From Actinoplanes sp. SE50/110 (lineage in GTDB: Bacteria; Actinomycetota; Actinomycetes; Mycobacteriales; Micromonosporaceae): 64,000 nt of DNA. The stretch lies in contig NZ_LT827010.1 of the NCBI RefSeq assembly GCF_900119315.1, positions 5,799,001 to 5,863,000 of the forward strand, given 5' to 3'. Below are positions 33,985-41,306 of this stretch, in pieces; positions within the stretch are counted from its first letter, which is position 1, and each line of letters opens with the position of its first letter. The notes beneath the pieces are model-generated. The model saw nothing but the letters and a program-made list of their open reading frames with translations, had not been told where the DNA came from and searched no databases. The position numbers and the translations under genes are program-made.

Positions 33985-35687
33985 TTGACGTCACCGCGCA
34001 GCTGCGAGAAGTACGAGTCGTCGTCGTCCCGGGCCCGGCCGCGGCCGGCCGGGTTGCCGCGGAGCACGTCGGCGGAGGGCCGGCGGGCACGGCGGGCGGA
34101 CGTGTCGACCAGGCTGTCGTCATCGGCGTACCGGTCGTCGGCCAGGTCGACGAACTCGCTGCGGCTGTGCCGGCCGTCGTCGGCGCGGCGGCGGCCGCCG
34201 CGCGGCTCGTCGTCCTCCTCGTAGCGCGGGGCGCGCTGGCGGGGGACGTCCTCGTAGCGGGGCTCGGCGTCGGCCCGGCGACGGCCGCGGGCCGGCTCGT
34301 CGTAGTAGGCGTCGTCGTCGGCGTAGCGGCGCATCCGGGTGCCGGTCTCGGTCATCTCGTCGCGGCGCAGCCGGGTGCCGGTCTCGGTCATCTCGTCCCG
34401 GCGCAGCCCGGTGCCGGTGTCCTCGATCCGCAGCCGGGTGCCGGTCTCGGTCATCTCGTCGCGGCGCAGCCGGGTGCTGGTGTCGTCCATCGAGGTCCGC
34501 GCCGCCCGGCGGCCGCGCGGCTCCTCTTCCACCTCGTCGTCGGCGTAGCGCCGGCCCCGCGGCCGGGGCTCCTCGTCGTAGTAGTCGTCGTCCCGGCGGC
34601 GTCCGCGCAGGGCCGGCTCCTCGTACCGGTCGTCCTCGAACTCGCGGCGCGGCATCGCCCGGGTGGGCTCGTCGTACCGGTCGTCTTCGGGCCGGCGCTG
34701 ACGGGGGGCGGGGCCCTCCAGCTCCCGGCCGCCGGCGAACGGGGCCGGGGAGATCGGGGCCAGGGCCGGGCTCACCGGCGCGACCGGCGGGGCGGCCGGC
34801 GGCGCCGCGGGCGCGGCCGGGATCCAGCTGCTCACCGCCGGGGTTTCGGCGGGCGCCAGCAGGTCGGTGGTCTGCTCGCGGGCCGACCGGCCCCCGCCGA
34901 ACCGGCCGCGGGCGCCGCCACCGGAGGTGGGCACCACGTTCCCGGACGGCTTGGCCGCGCCGACCCCGGCGGCCGAGGCGAAGTCCTTGCGCCGGTTCAG
35001 GCTGACCGAGAGCCGCACGGCCAGGCCGATCAGCACCAGCAGCACGCAGATCACGTAGCTGACGATCACCCAGGTCTTCGCGGCACGGCCCGCGCTCAGA
35101 CCGTGGACCAGGGCGATCGGCCACATCAGGTAGGAGATCGAGTGGATCGCCCGCCACATCCACGGCTTGCCGCGGCCGATGAACCGGGCCCGGATCAGGC
35201 CGCTCCAGGTGACCAGAACCAGGATGTATCCGGAGATCTGTCCCAGCCCGATGTAGAACAGGTTGTTTCCCTGGGCGATGAACGGGATAAAGATGTCGAT
35301 GACACGGATGTGCCCCTCGACGGTCTTCGTCCACAGGTGGAACGCCAGGGACGAGATCGCCATCACGCCGGTGGTCCGGTGGGTGGACTGCAGGAAGACC
35401 CGCTGCCGGATGGAGAGGACCAGGCGGTCGGTGGAGACCAGGCCGACCATGATGGTGATGGAGAGCGACACGAGGGTCAGAACCCCCATGTAGTACTCCG
35501 CGTACATGAAGAAGTACACGTAGCCGACGCGGCCGGGCTTGGTCATCATCGCGACCGCCCAGATTGCCGCCAGGACACAGACCACCAGCAGGATCACCGC
35601 GCTCGGGGGCACGGACCGACCGCCGGTGGAGCCGATGTCGACCGCCACCCTACTGGCGGTGCGCTCTTTGTTCTTCGACCGGGCCAT
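33981..35687 (-). CDS. Ferric-reductase-like bis-haem membrane protein with long charged tail
   Basis: The first 230 residues of this 568-aa protein hold six membrane segments. They include two haem-binding His pairs, H103/H117 (STHR...AFHL) and H182/H195 (AIHS...LVHG), the classic spacing of ferric reductase-like cytochromes. It has no FAD or NADPH domain of its own, so electrons must come from a partner; the coupled NuoF-like protein is the candidate. From about residue 235 the chain is cytoplasmic, disordered and highly charged. It has a repeated RRDEMTETGTRL unit (about 410-460) and many Arg/Asp-Tyr motifs. CGAGGAG precedes the ATG. The tail is unusual for the family. Confidence 0.85.
   Translation of the reverse strand: MARSKNKERTASRVAVDIGSTGGRSVPPSAVILLVVCVLAAIWAVAMMTKPGRVGYVYFFMYAEYYMGVLTLVSLSITIMVGLVSTDRLVLSIRQRVFLQSTHRTTGVMAISSLAFHLWTKTVEGHIRVIDIFIPFIAQGNNLFYIGLGQISGYILVLVTWSGLIRARFIGRGKPWMWRAIHSISYLMWPIALVHGLSAGRAAKTWVIVSYVICVLLVLIGLAVRLSVSLNRRKDFASAAGVGAAKPSGNVVPTSGGGARGRFGGGRSAREQTTDLLAPAETPAVSSWIPAAPAAPPAAPPVAPVSPALAPISPAPFAGGRELEGPAPRQRRPEDDRYDEPTRAMPRREFEDDRYEEPALRGRRRDDDYYDEEPRPRGRRYADDEVEEEPRGRRAARTSMDDTSTRLRRDEMTETGTRLRIEDTGTGLRRDEMTETGTRLRRDEMTETGTRMRRYADDDAYYDEPARGRRRADAEPRYEDVPRQRAPRYEEDDEPRGGRRRADDGRHSRSEFVDLADDRYADDDSLVDTSARRARRPSADVLRGNPAGRGRARDDDDSYFSQLRGDVN
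34330..34480. repeat. 36-bp intragenic repeat in the ferric-reductase-like tail
   Basis: The tail codes for repeated 12-residue units RRDEMTETGTRL, three close copies plus a diverged IEDTGTGLRR unit. On the DNA this gives 36-bp repeats containing GTGCCGGTCTCGGTCATCTC. Confidence 0.8.
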
Positions 35688-36041
35688 TGACTCCTCGTTT
35701 TCCGCAACGGTCACGTCCCGTGGGCGGTGGGACGCCGGCGTTCGTGGGGAACGCCCCGTGCTCAAGTTGTTCCGGACCCGCCCGCGACGTGCTTTCCCCT
35801 GCGTCGCCCCGGCCGTGTCCTCCCCGGATTACGTGCTGGGCGGGGCTTCGGATGAACGCGTGCGAAATTTCTCCGCCACTCTTTTCGGTGATCGTCCGGC
35901 TACTTTTCGCATCTGGGGTCTGACCTGCGGAAATGACGTTTCCCGCCGGCTCTTGAGGGAAAAGTGGGCCCGCGACTGAACCATTCGGCCCGGCCAGGCG
36001 AACTCATAGGTGACGGTGACGTCACGAGGAGGGGGAACGAC
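35688..36041. other. Divergent intergenic region
   Basis: About 350 bp between the redox operon (leftward) and a membrane-anchored secreted protein gene (rightward). No gene is seen. The segment 35860-35960 is more AT-rich than its surroundings and is the likely promoter zone for both directions. Confidence 0.5.
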
Positions 36042-36839
36042 GTGCGGCATCACACCGCGCTGATCTGGGCCACACTGACCGGCATCACCCTCGCGGCGGC
36101 CACGGCCGCCGGACCCGCCCTGGCCGACGTGCCGGGCTTCGCGCTCAAGGTGACCTCGCCCGCCACCGCCAAGGCCGGCGGCGCCGCCCCGAAGGTGACC
36201 GCGGTCGTCACCTCGAACCAGGCGGGCTGCCGCAAGGTCCGCTGGACCATGGTGATCCGCGGCGGCGACGTCTCGCTCGACCAGATCCGGGTGACCCGGA
36301 TCGAGAACGGCGGCGAGTTCGCCACCCGGGTCAGCGTCACCGGGAACACCGCCACCATCGTCGACCAGCAGCCCGACCCGGGCATCCTGTGCCGGGACCG
36401 GACGGTGACCGGCACCTGGCAGCTCGCCTTCGGCGGCCGTGACGGCGGCCGGGTGCAGTTCGAGGTGCAGGCCTTCGACGAGCGCAACACCCGGCTCACC
36501 GCGGCCGGTTCGGCGATCGAGGTGGCCGGGCCGGTGGCGACCACCACGCCGGCCCCGCGCCCGCCGCAGACCAGCGCCTCCCCCGCCACCTCGCCGACCG
36601 GCGACGACGGCGTCAGCGAGGTGGTCACCACCGCGCCGATCGTGCAGCCGACCCGGAGCGACAACGCCGCCGCGCTCAGCCCGGCGGCCAACCAGAGCAA
36701 CCTGCTGGGGCCCGGCCTGATCGTCGGCGGGGTGTTCTTCTTCCTCGGGTTGCTGCTGATCCTGCGGCTGCGGGCGCGCACCCGGAAGGCGCGCGGGCGG
36801 GACGAGGCGCTGCCGACCGGGTTCTACACGATGCCGTGA
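36042..36839 (+). CDS. Membrane-anchored secreted protein of unknown function
   Basis: This 265-aa protein starts GTG (VRHHTALIW) behind an excellent Shine-Dalgarno (AGGAGGGGG). It has an N-terminal signal peptide ending near ALADVPG, an Ig-like or beta-sandwich extracellular domain (SPATAKAGGAAPKVTAVVTSNQ, CRKVRWTMVIRGGDVSLDQIRV, with Cys residues that may pair), and a Thr/Pro-rich stalk (PTGDDGVSEV). A C-terminal membrane helix (LLGPGLIVGGVFFFLGLLLIL) is followed by a basic cytoplasmic end. It is a type I membrane protein; there is no LPxTG sortase signal. Function unknown. Confidence 0.8.
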   Translation: MRHHTALIWATLTGITLAAATAAGPALADVPGFALKVTSPATAKAGGAAPKVTAVVTSNQAGCRKVRWTMVIRGGDVSLDQIRVTRIENGGEFATRVSVTGNTATIVDQQPDPGILCRDRTVTGTWQLAFGGRDGGRVQFEVQAFDERNTRLTAAGSAIEVAGPVATTTPAPRPPQTSASPATSPTGDDGVSEVVTTAPIVQPTRSDNAAALSPAANQSNLLGPGLIVGGVFFFLGLLLILRLRARTRKARGRDEALPTGFYTMP

Positions 36840-36848
36840 TCCACCACA

Positions 36849-36886
36849 TCTTGGGGTAATTGCACGGTTATGTGGGCTCTTGGGGT
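36849..36886 (+). promoter_or_regulatory. Direct repeat TCTTGGGGT upstream of the DUF3455 gene
   Basis: TCTTGGGGT occurs twice (36849-36857 and 36878-36886), 29 bp apart, each followed by an AT-rich TAAT/TACT stretch. This is the promoter zone of the DUF3455 gene at 36937. It may mark a promoter element or activator site. Confidence 0.35.
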
Positions 36887-36936
36887 TACTGTCCCTTTAG
36901 TCTGATCCACCGTGCCGCCGTCCCCGGGAGAGCTCG

Positions 36937-37641
36937 ATGACCACCCGTACCGCCACGATCGCCGCCGGGATCGGCGCGCTCGCCCTCGTCTCCGTCGGCC
37001 TGCCGGCGGGGGTGTCGTTCGCCGGCACCGACCGACCCGTGGTCGCCGACCGAGCCGTGGTCGCCGACCGAGCCGTGGTCGCCGACCGACCCGCGATGGC
37101 CGACCGACCCGCGATGGCCGACCGACCCGCGATGGCCGGCCGAGCCGCGGTCGCCGACCGGTCGGCCACCACCCGGGAGGAGGGCTTCCTCGGCGGTGAG
37201 CCCCCGGTCCCGACGGCGCTGCAGCCGCCGGCCGGGAATGTCCTGCACGCTGTCCTCAAAGCCCGCGGTGTGCAGATCTACGAATGCAGGCGCAGCATGT
37301 GGCAGCTGCTCGAAGCGGCCGCGTCGCTCAACGGGGCCACCGTGAACCCGGTCCGGAAGGTCACCGCGGTGCACTTCCGCGGGCCGGCGTGGGTCTCCGA
37401 CCAGGACGGCTCGACGGTGGCGGGCGCCGACCCGGTCAGCGCGCCGGGCGCCGGGGCGGGTGACGTGCCGCAGGTGCTGTATCGGGCCACCGGGAACCGG
37501 GGCGGCGGGCTGTTCGGGGAGGTCACCTACATTCAGCGGATCGCCACCCAGGGTGGCGTGGCGCCGACGAAGTCCTGCGGGGGCAATCAGCCGATCGCAG
37601 TCCCGTACCACGCTGTGTACCGATTTTTCGTGAAAAAGTAG
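36937..37641 (+). CDS. Secreted DUF3455 protein with tandem repeat
   Basis: This 234-aa protein has a signal peptide (MTTRTATIAAGIGALALVSVGLPAGVSFA), then seven tandem hexapeptide units (D-R-P/A-V-V-A or A-M-A) encoded by an 18-bp DNA repeat. The DUF3455 domain follows: PVPTALQPPAGNVLHAVLKARGVQIYECR, then AWVSDQDGSTVAG, PQVLYRATGNRGGGLFGEVTYIQRIATQGG and the closing YHAVYRFF. This pattern is common in secreted actinobacterial proteins of unknown role. GGGAGAG precedes the ATG. It ends 4 bp from the convergent PP2C gene. Confidence 0.88.
   Translation: MTTRTATIAAGIGALALVSVGLPAGVSFAGTDRPVVADRAVVADRAVVADRPAMADRPAMADRPAMAGRAAVADRSATTREEGFLGGEPPVPTALQPPAGNVLHAVLKARGVQIYECRRSMWQLLEAAASLNGATVNPVRKVTAVHFRGPAWVSDQDGSTVAGADPVSAPGAGAGDVPQVLYRATGNRGGGLFGEVTYIQRIATQGGVAPTKSCGGNQPIAVPYHAVYRFFVKK
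37030..37155 (+). repeat. 18-bp tandem repeat, seven units, in the DUF3455 gene
   Basis: Seven 18-bp units (GACCGACCCGTGGTCGCC and variants) encode DRPVVA, DRAVVA, DRAVVA, DRPAMA x3 and GRAAVA. All are multiples of three, so the frame is preserved. Unit number is likely to vary between strains. Confidence 0.85.
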
Positions 37642-37645
37642 GTCG

Positions 37646-38517
37646 TCAGTAGATCGCGAGGACGATCGCCGTCGCGTTGTCCCGGCCGCCGGCCCGGAGC
37701 GTAGCCTCCAGCAGCGCCCGCACCGCCCCGGCCGGGCCCGCGCCGACCGCGCCCGACCCCCGGCCGGGCCCGCGCCGACCGCGCCCGACCCCCCGGCCGG
37801 GCCAGCGCCGACCACGTCCGACCCCCCGGGCAGGCCTGCGCCGACCGCGCCCGACCCCCCGGCCGGGCCAGCGCCGCCCAACAGCCGGCCCAGAGTCGGG
37901 TAGTCGAGCTGGCCCGACACCCCGTCGGTGCAGAGCAGCAGCCGGTCCCCGGGGCGCACCGCGACCTCCACCACGTCCGGCTCCGGTCGATCCGGATGTC
38001 CGACATAACGGATGAGGCGATATCCGTCCGCCTCCGCGCGCGGGTCGGAGGCGGCGTACCACCCGTGCACCAGGCCCAGCCAGGCCACCGTGTGGTCGAC
38101 CGTGAGCAGTTCGAGCAGGCCGTCCCGGAGGCGGTAGGCGCGCGAGTCACCGAGCTGCACGATCCGTACGGCGGCGCCGTCGTCATCGGCCACCGCGGTC
38201 AGGGCGGTCAGCGTGCACCCGGTCAGCCCGTCCCGGGTTCGGACCTGCGTGCGTACGCCCTCGTGGGCCCGCGCCGTGACGGCCCGCAGCGCGGCCGGGG
38301 CCGGATCGCCGGCCAGCGCCACGAAGGTCCGCACCGTGATCCGACCGGCGGCCGCGCTGCCCTCCCCCGCGCCCATTCCGTCGGCGACGACGGCCAGCGG
38401 CCGGTCCGGGTCGAGGTGGAAGACGTCGTAGTTCCGGTCATAGCGCCGGCCGGTCACGCCGGCGGCGGCCGCGACCACCCGCCGCCCGCCGATCCGCCAC
38501 TGCACCTCATCGGTCAT
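37646..38517 (-). pseudogene. PP2C phosphatase gene, frameshifted in a G-run
   Basis: The start ATG (MTDEVQWRIGG) leads into a PP2C domain: GVTGRRYDRNYDVF, AVVADGMGAGEG, TGCTLTALTAV, VQLGDSRAYRL and LLLCTDGVSGQL. The domain then runs into a 33-bp tandem repeat. In frame it reads into unrelated sequence. The expected C-terminal motif AVRALLEATLRAGGRDNATAIVLAIY is in the next frame. One missing G in the repeat (five at 37757-37761 instead of six) would rejoin the frames. Either a true frameshift, a slippage-regulated gene or a sequencing error is possible. TACCGT lies 8 nt before the ATG, consistent with a leaderless start. Confidence 0.75.
37726..37877 (-). repeat. 33-bp tandem repeat inside the PP2C gene
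   Basis: Units of 33 bp (CCCCCCGGCCGGGCCAGCG and variants on the plus strand) occur from 37726 to about 37877. Two units near 37726-37788 have shorter C-runs (4 and 5 rather than 6). They encode an extra Gly/Ala/Ser stretch that is not part of the PP2C fold and explain the frameshift. Confidence 0.8.
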
Positions 38518-38525
38518 CGTCGGAC

Positions 38526-38531
38526 ACGGTA
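38526..38531 (-). promoter_or_regulatory. Leaderless-type -10 for the PP2C gene
   Basis: TACCGT lies 8 nt before the ATG at 38517, with no Shine-Dalgarno. The position matches the other leaderless-type starts in this window. Confidence 0.4.
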
Positions 38532-38581
38532 GGACCCCCGCCCCGGGCATGATCGGGGCGGGGGTCCGGATCACCGGCAGA

Positions 38582-40357
38582 TCAGGACAACGGCGGGTAC
38601 GCGTTGGCCATCAGCTGCTGGAACTGGGCGGAGAACCAGGCCCCGGAGATCGGGGCGTTCGGCAGGGCACCGCTCATGCTGTTGCCGTTGCGGGCGTTGC
38701 CGGTGTAGGTCGGGTCGCACATCCGGTCGAAGCCCTTGCCCTCGTCGTTCGGGATCAGCGAGGAGGAGCCGTCGGACTCACCCGGGGGCTTCACCCAGAC
38801 GTAGGCGTCGATCCCCGGCTCGGGAGCCGCGGTGGGCCGCTCACCCAGGCCGGCGCCGGCCTGGTTGCACCAGTTGCCGGCGTGGATCCGGCGGTCGATG
38901 CGCGACTCGTTGACGTAGGTGTTGACGTCGGTCGAGGTGCTCGCCCTGGTGGGCCGGGCCGAGCCGCCCCAGCCGTTGCGCGAGGTGTCGATCAGCATGC
39001 CGATGTTGCTGTTGAAGCCGATCGAGATCAGCTTCTGCCGGAACGCCTGGGCGAACGTCAGCTCATCGGTGTACTGGTTCCAGTCGACCCACTTCGACTG
39101 CCGGACGCTCTGGCCGTTCACCGTGGTGGTCGGCTGCACGAACGGCTCCCGCAGCGCGGAGTAGTTCGCCGTGTCGGTGATGAAGCCGGTCACGTTGTTG
39201 ACGTTGCCGGACGCCTTGGCGGCGCTCAGCATGATGTCCGCGGTCGGGCCGAAGTTCGAGTCCCAGCCGATCCAGCCGTGGTGCGCGGCGTCCACGTAGT
39301 TGTAGACGTTGCCGATCGCACCGAGCTTGTTCAGCGCGTACCCGATGCCGTTGACGTATCCCCCGTTGGCCTTCATCGTGTCGCACATCGCGGTGCCGCC
39401 GGCCTGGCCGGAGGTGTTGGTCACCAGGTTCGGCAGCGAGTCGATCTCGACGATGTTGATGATCCGCAGGTTCTTGTACTTCGCGTCGGCCTCGATCGCG
39501 GCGATCGGGTCGATGTACTCGCTCTTGTACCGCGGCAGGTCGTCCGGGCCCAGCTCACCGTTGGAGGCGAGCGCGGCGCAGTCCCGGCCGGGCAGGTCGT
39601 AGATGACCAGCTGGATGTAGCCGGCGCCTTGGGCGAGCGCGGCGTTCAGGTGGTCCCGCAGACCCATCGAGCCGTTGGAGCTGCTGTCCGAGGTGCCGGC
39701 GATCGCGGCGATCCGGTCCAGCCAGACGGCGGTCGGGTTGTTCGAGACCCGGCTGCCACCGGGCTCGGCGTCGGCCTTCGCCTTCCACTCCGGGTTGACG
39801 TAACCCTTCACCCCGGCGTACGGGTTGTCCACCTTGGTGCCCGGGTTCGTCGACGGCCCGGTCGAGGGTCCGGTGGACGGACCGGTGGAGGGACCGGTCG
39901 ACGGTCCGCTCGACGACGGCGGCGGCGAGTTCGGGACCGTCCCGGTGCAGGCGAGACCGTTCAGCTTGAACGCGGCCGGCGCGGTGTTGGTGCCCGAGTA
40001 GTTCGCGTTGAAGCCGAAGTTCGCCGTCCCGTTGGTGCCGATGGAGGTGGCCCACGACGGGTTGGTGGCGGTGACATGCTGGCCGGACTGGGCGATGGTG
40101 GCGCTCCAGCCCTGGGTGATCGTCTGGTTGCCGGGGAAGTCCCAGGTGAGGTTCCAGCCGCCGGAGATCGGGTCACCGAGGTTGGTGACCGTGACGTTGC
40201 CGGTGAAGCCGGTGCTCCACTGGTTCACCGAATAATCGACGCGACAGCCGGCGGCGGCGCTGGCCTCGGACGCGATCGCGACCGCGCCGGCGCCGGCCAC
40301 GACACTCACGGCGGCGGCTGCCGTGAGGGCGCGGGCCCGGGTGGAGATGGGTCTCAT
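38582..40357 (-). CDS. Secreted GH6 cellobiohydrolase/endoglucanase with CBM2
   Basis: This 591-aa exported cellulase is ordered as signal peptide (MRPISTRARALTAAAAVSVV...ASA), CBM2 cellulose-binding module (CRVDYSVNQWSTGFTGNVTVTNLG...), a repeated SGPSTGPSTG linker, and a GH6 domain. GH6 motifs include NNPTAVWLDRIAA, IYDLPGRDCAALASNGEL, INIVEIDSLPNLV, YVDAAHHGWIGW and GFITDTANYSA. WVKPPGESDGSS fits exo-acting, cellobiohydrolase-like members. CGAGGAGTCCTC precedes the ATG. A CebR-type operator (40463-40476) lies about 106 bp upstream, so cellobiose-responsive control is likely. Confidence 0.93.
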   Translation of the reverse strand: MRPISTRARALTAAAAVSVVAGAGAVAIASEASAAAGCRVDYSVNQWSTGFTGNVTVTNLGDPISGGWNLTWDFPGNQTITQGWSATIAQSGQHVTATNPSWATSIGTNGTANFGFNANYSGTNTAPAAFKLNGLACTGTVPNSPPPSSSGPSTGPSTGPSTGPSTGPSTNPGTKVDNPYAGVKGYVNPEWKAKADAEPGGSRVSNNPTAVWLDRIAAIAGTSDSSSNGSMGLRDHLNAALAQGAGYIQLVIYDLPGRDCAALASNGELGPDDLPRYKSEYIDPIAAIEADAKYKNLRIINIVEIDSLPNLVTNTSGQAGGTAMCDTMKANGGYVNGIGYALNKLGAIGNVYNYVDAAHHGWIGWDSNFGPTADIMLSAAKASGNVNNVTGFITDTANYSALREPFVQPTTTVNGQSVRQSKWVDWNQYTDELTFAQAFRQKLISIGFNSNIGMLIDTSRNGWGGSARPTRASTSTDVNTYVNESRIDRRIHAGNWCNQAGAGLGERPTAAPEPGIDAYVWVKPPGESDGSSSLIPNDEGKGFDRMCDPTYTGNARNGNSMSGALPNAPISGAWFSAQFQQLMANAYPPLS

Positions 40358-40565
40358 GAGGACTCCTCGAGACGGGGTTACGGCGGCGTCATTCATCGAC
40401 GCCAATGGGAGCGACGGCCAACGCATCGGTGGGGATCGTTGCCCGACGCGGACAGCATTACATGGGAGCGCTCCCAGCGCAATGATCCGGAAACACTTGG
40501 GCAACTGGCTGTTCACCGCTGTCCTGCAACAGCCCGGGCGCCGGCGGCCATAGGGGGATGTGACG
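40358..40565. other. Divergent intergenic region between cellulase and sigma factor
   Basis: About 208 bp. It carries the CebR-type operator at 40463-40476, a second half-site TGGGAGCGA near 40406-40414, and, just before the sigma-factor ATG, AGGGGGATGTGACG, which acts as its Shine-Dalgarno. Confidence 0.6.
40463..40476. promoter_or_regulatory. CebR-type operator (TGGGAGCGCTCCCA)
   Basis: The perfect 14-bp palindrome TGGGAGCGCTCCCA is the known binding site of CebR, the cellobiose-responsive LacI-family repressor of actinomycete cellulase genes. It lies upstream of the GH6 cellulase gene. The sequence match is direct; that CebR binds it here is inferred. Confidence 0.85.
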
Positions 40566-41306
40566 ATGCAGACCGTGGACGACGACATCGGGAAACTCTT
40601 CGACCGGCACTCCCGTGCCGTCTACAACCACGCCTTCCGGCTCACCGGGTCATGGTCGCTGGCCGAGGAGATCACCTCCCAGACCTTCCTCACCGCCTGG
40701 CAGCGCCGCACCGACATCCGGCTGGTCGACGGGTCCGCGCTGCCGTGGCTGCTGGTCACCGCCGGCAACCACGCCCGCACCGAACAGCGGACCGTGCGTC
40801 GCTGGCGCCGCCGTCTCCTGAGCTCTCCCGCCCCGGAGACCGCATGCGATCACGCCGACGACGTGGCCGGCCGGCTCGACGACGAACGGCGCATGCGGGA
40901 GGTCCTGACCGCGGTCCGGGGACTGCCCCGTGCCGAACGGGAGGCCGTCGCCCTCTGCCTCTGGTCCGGCGTGGGTTACCCGGAAGCCGCCGCGGTCCTC
41001 GGCATCACCGAGACCGCGGTCCGCAGCCGGGTGAGCCGGGCGCGCTCCCGCCTCACCCGTTCCCTCTCCCCCGCGCCGCCGTCCGCCTCTCCCGCTCCGC
41101 CGCCTGCCTCGCCCGCTTCTCCCGCTCCGCCGCCTGCCTCGCCCGCCTCTCCCGCTCCGCCGCCTGCCTCGCCCGCCTCTCCCGCTCCGCCGCCTGCCTC
41201 GCCCGCCTCTCCCGCTCCGCCGCCTGCCTCTGCCGCCGCGCCGCCCGTCTTGCCTGCCGCGACGCTGACCGGAAACCATCAGACGCTTACGGAGGGACAC
41301 CGATGA
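40566..41306 (+). CDS. ECF-type RNA polymerase sigma factor with repetitive tail
   Basis: This 246-aa sigma factor has region 2 (IGKLFDRHSRAVYNHAFRLTGSWSLAEEITSQTFLTAWQRR) and region 4 (VLTAVRGLPRAEREAVALCLWSGVGYPEAAAVLGITETAVRSRVSRARSRL). The C-terminal part is a Pro/Ala/Ser tail made of repeated PAPPPASPAS units. ATG 40566 is chosen because AGGGGGATGTGACG gives good spacing; a GTG 6 bp upstream is also open. The next gene overlaps the stop (ATGA), and its product is a single-pass membrane protein that may be the anti-sigma partner. There is no zinc-binding anti-sigma motif to confirm that. Confidence 0.85.
   Translation: MQTVDDDIGKLFDRHSRAVYNHAFRLTGSWSLAEEITSQTFLTAWQRRTDIRLVDGSALPWLLVTAGNHARTEQRTVRRWRRRLLSSPAPETACDHADDVAGRLDDERRMREVLTAVRGLPRAEREAVALCLWSGVGYPEAAAVLGITETAVRSRVSRARSRLTRSLSPAPPSASPAPPPASPASPAPPPASPASPAPPPASPASPAPPPASPASPAPPPASAAAPPVLPAATLTGNHQTLTEGHR
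41086..41230 (+). repeat. 30-bp tandem repeat in the ECF sigma gene
   Basis: About 4.8 copies of a 30-bp unit (TCTCCCGCTCCGCCGCCTGCC and the following TCGCCCGCC) encode PAPPPASPAS. The copies are nearly identical, which suggests recent expansion or gene conversion. The frame is kept because the unit is a multiple of three. Confidence 0.9.

Noticed and set aside
36886..37645. Long minus-strand extension of the frameshifted PP2C reading frame
   Set aside because: After the frameshift the frame runs antisense to the DUF3455 gene and shows repeat-derived residues only.
38549..41302. Long plus-strand frame over the cellulase gene
   Set aside because: It is antisense to the GH6 gene and only its end belongs to a true gene (the membrane protein from 41303).
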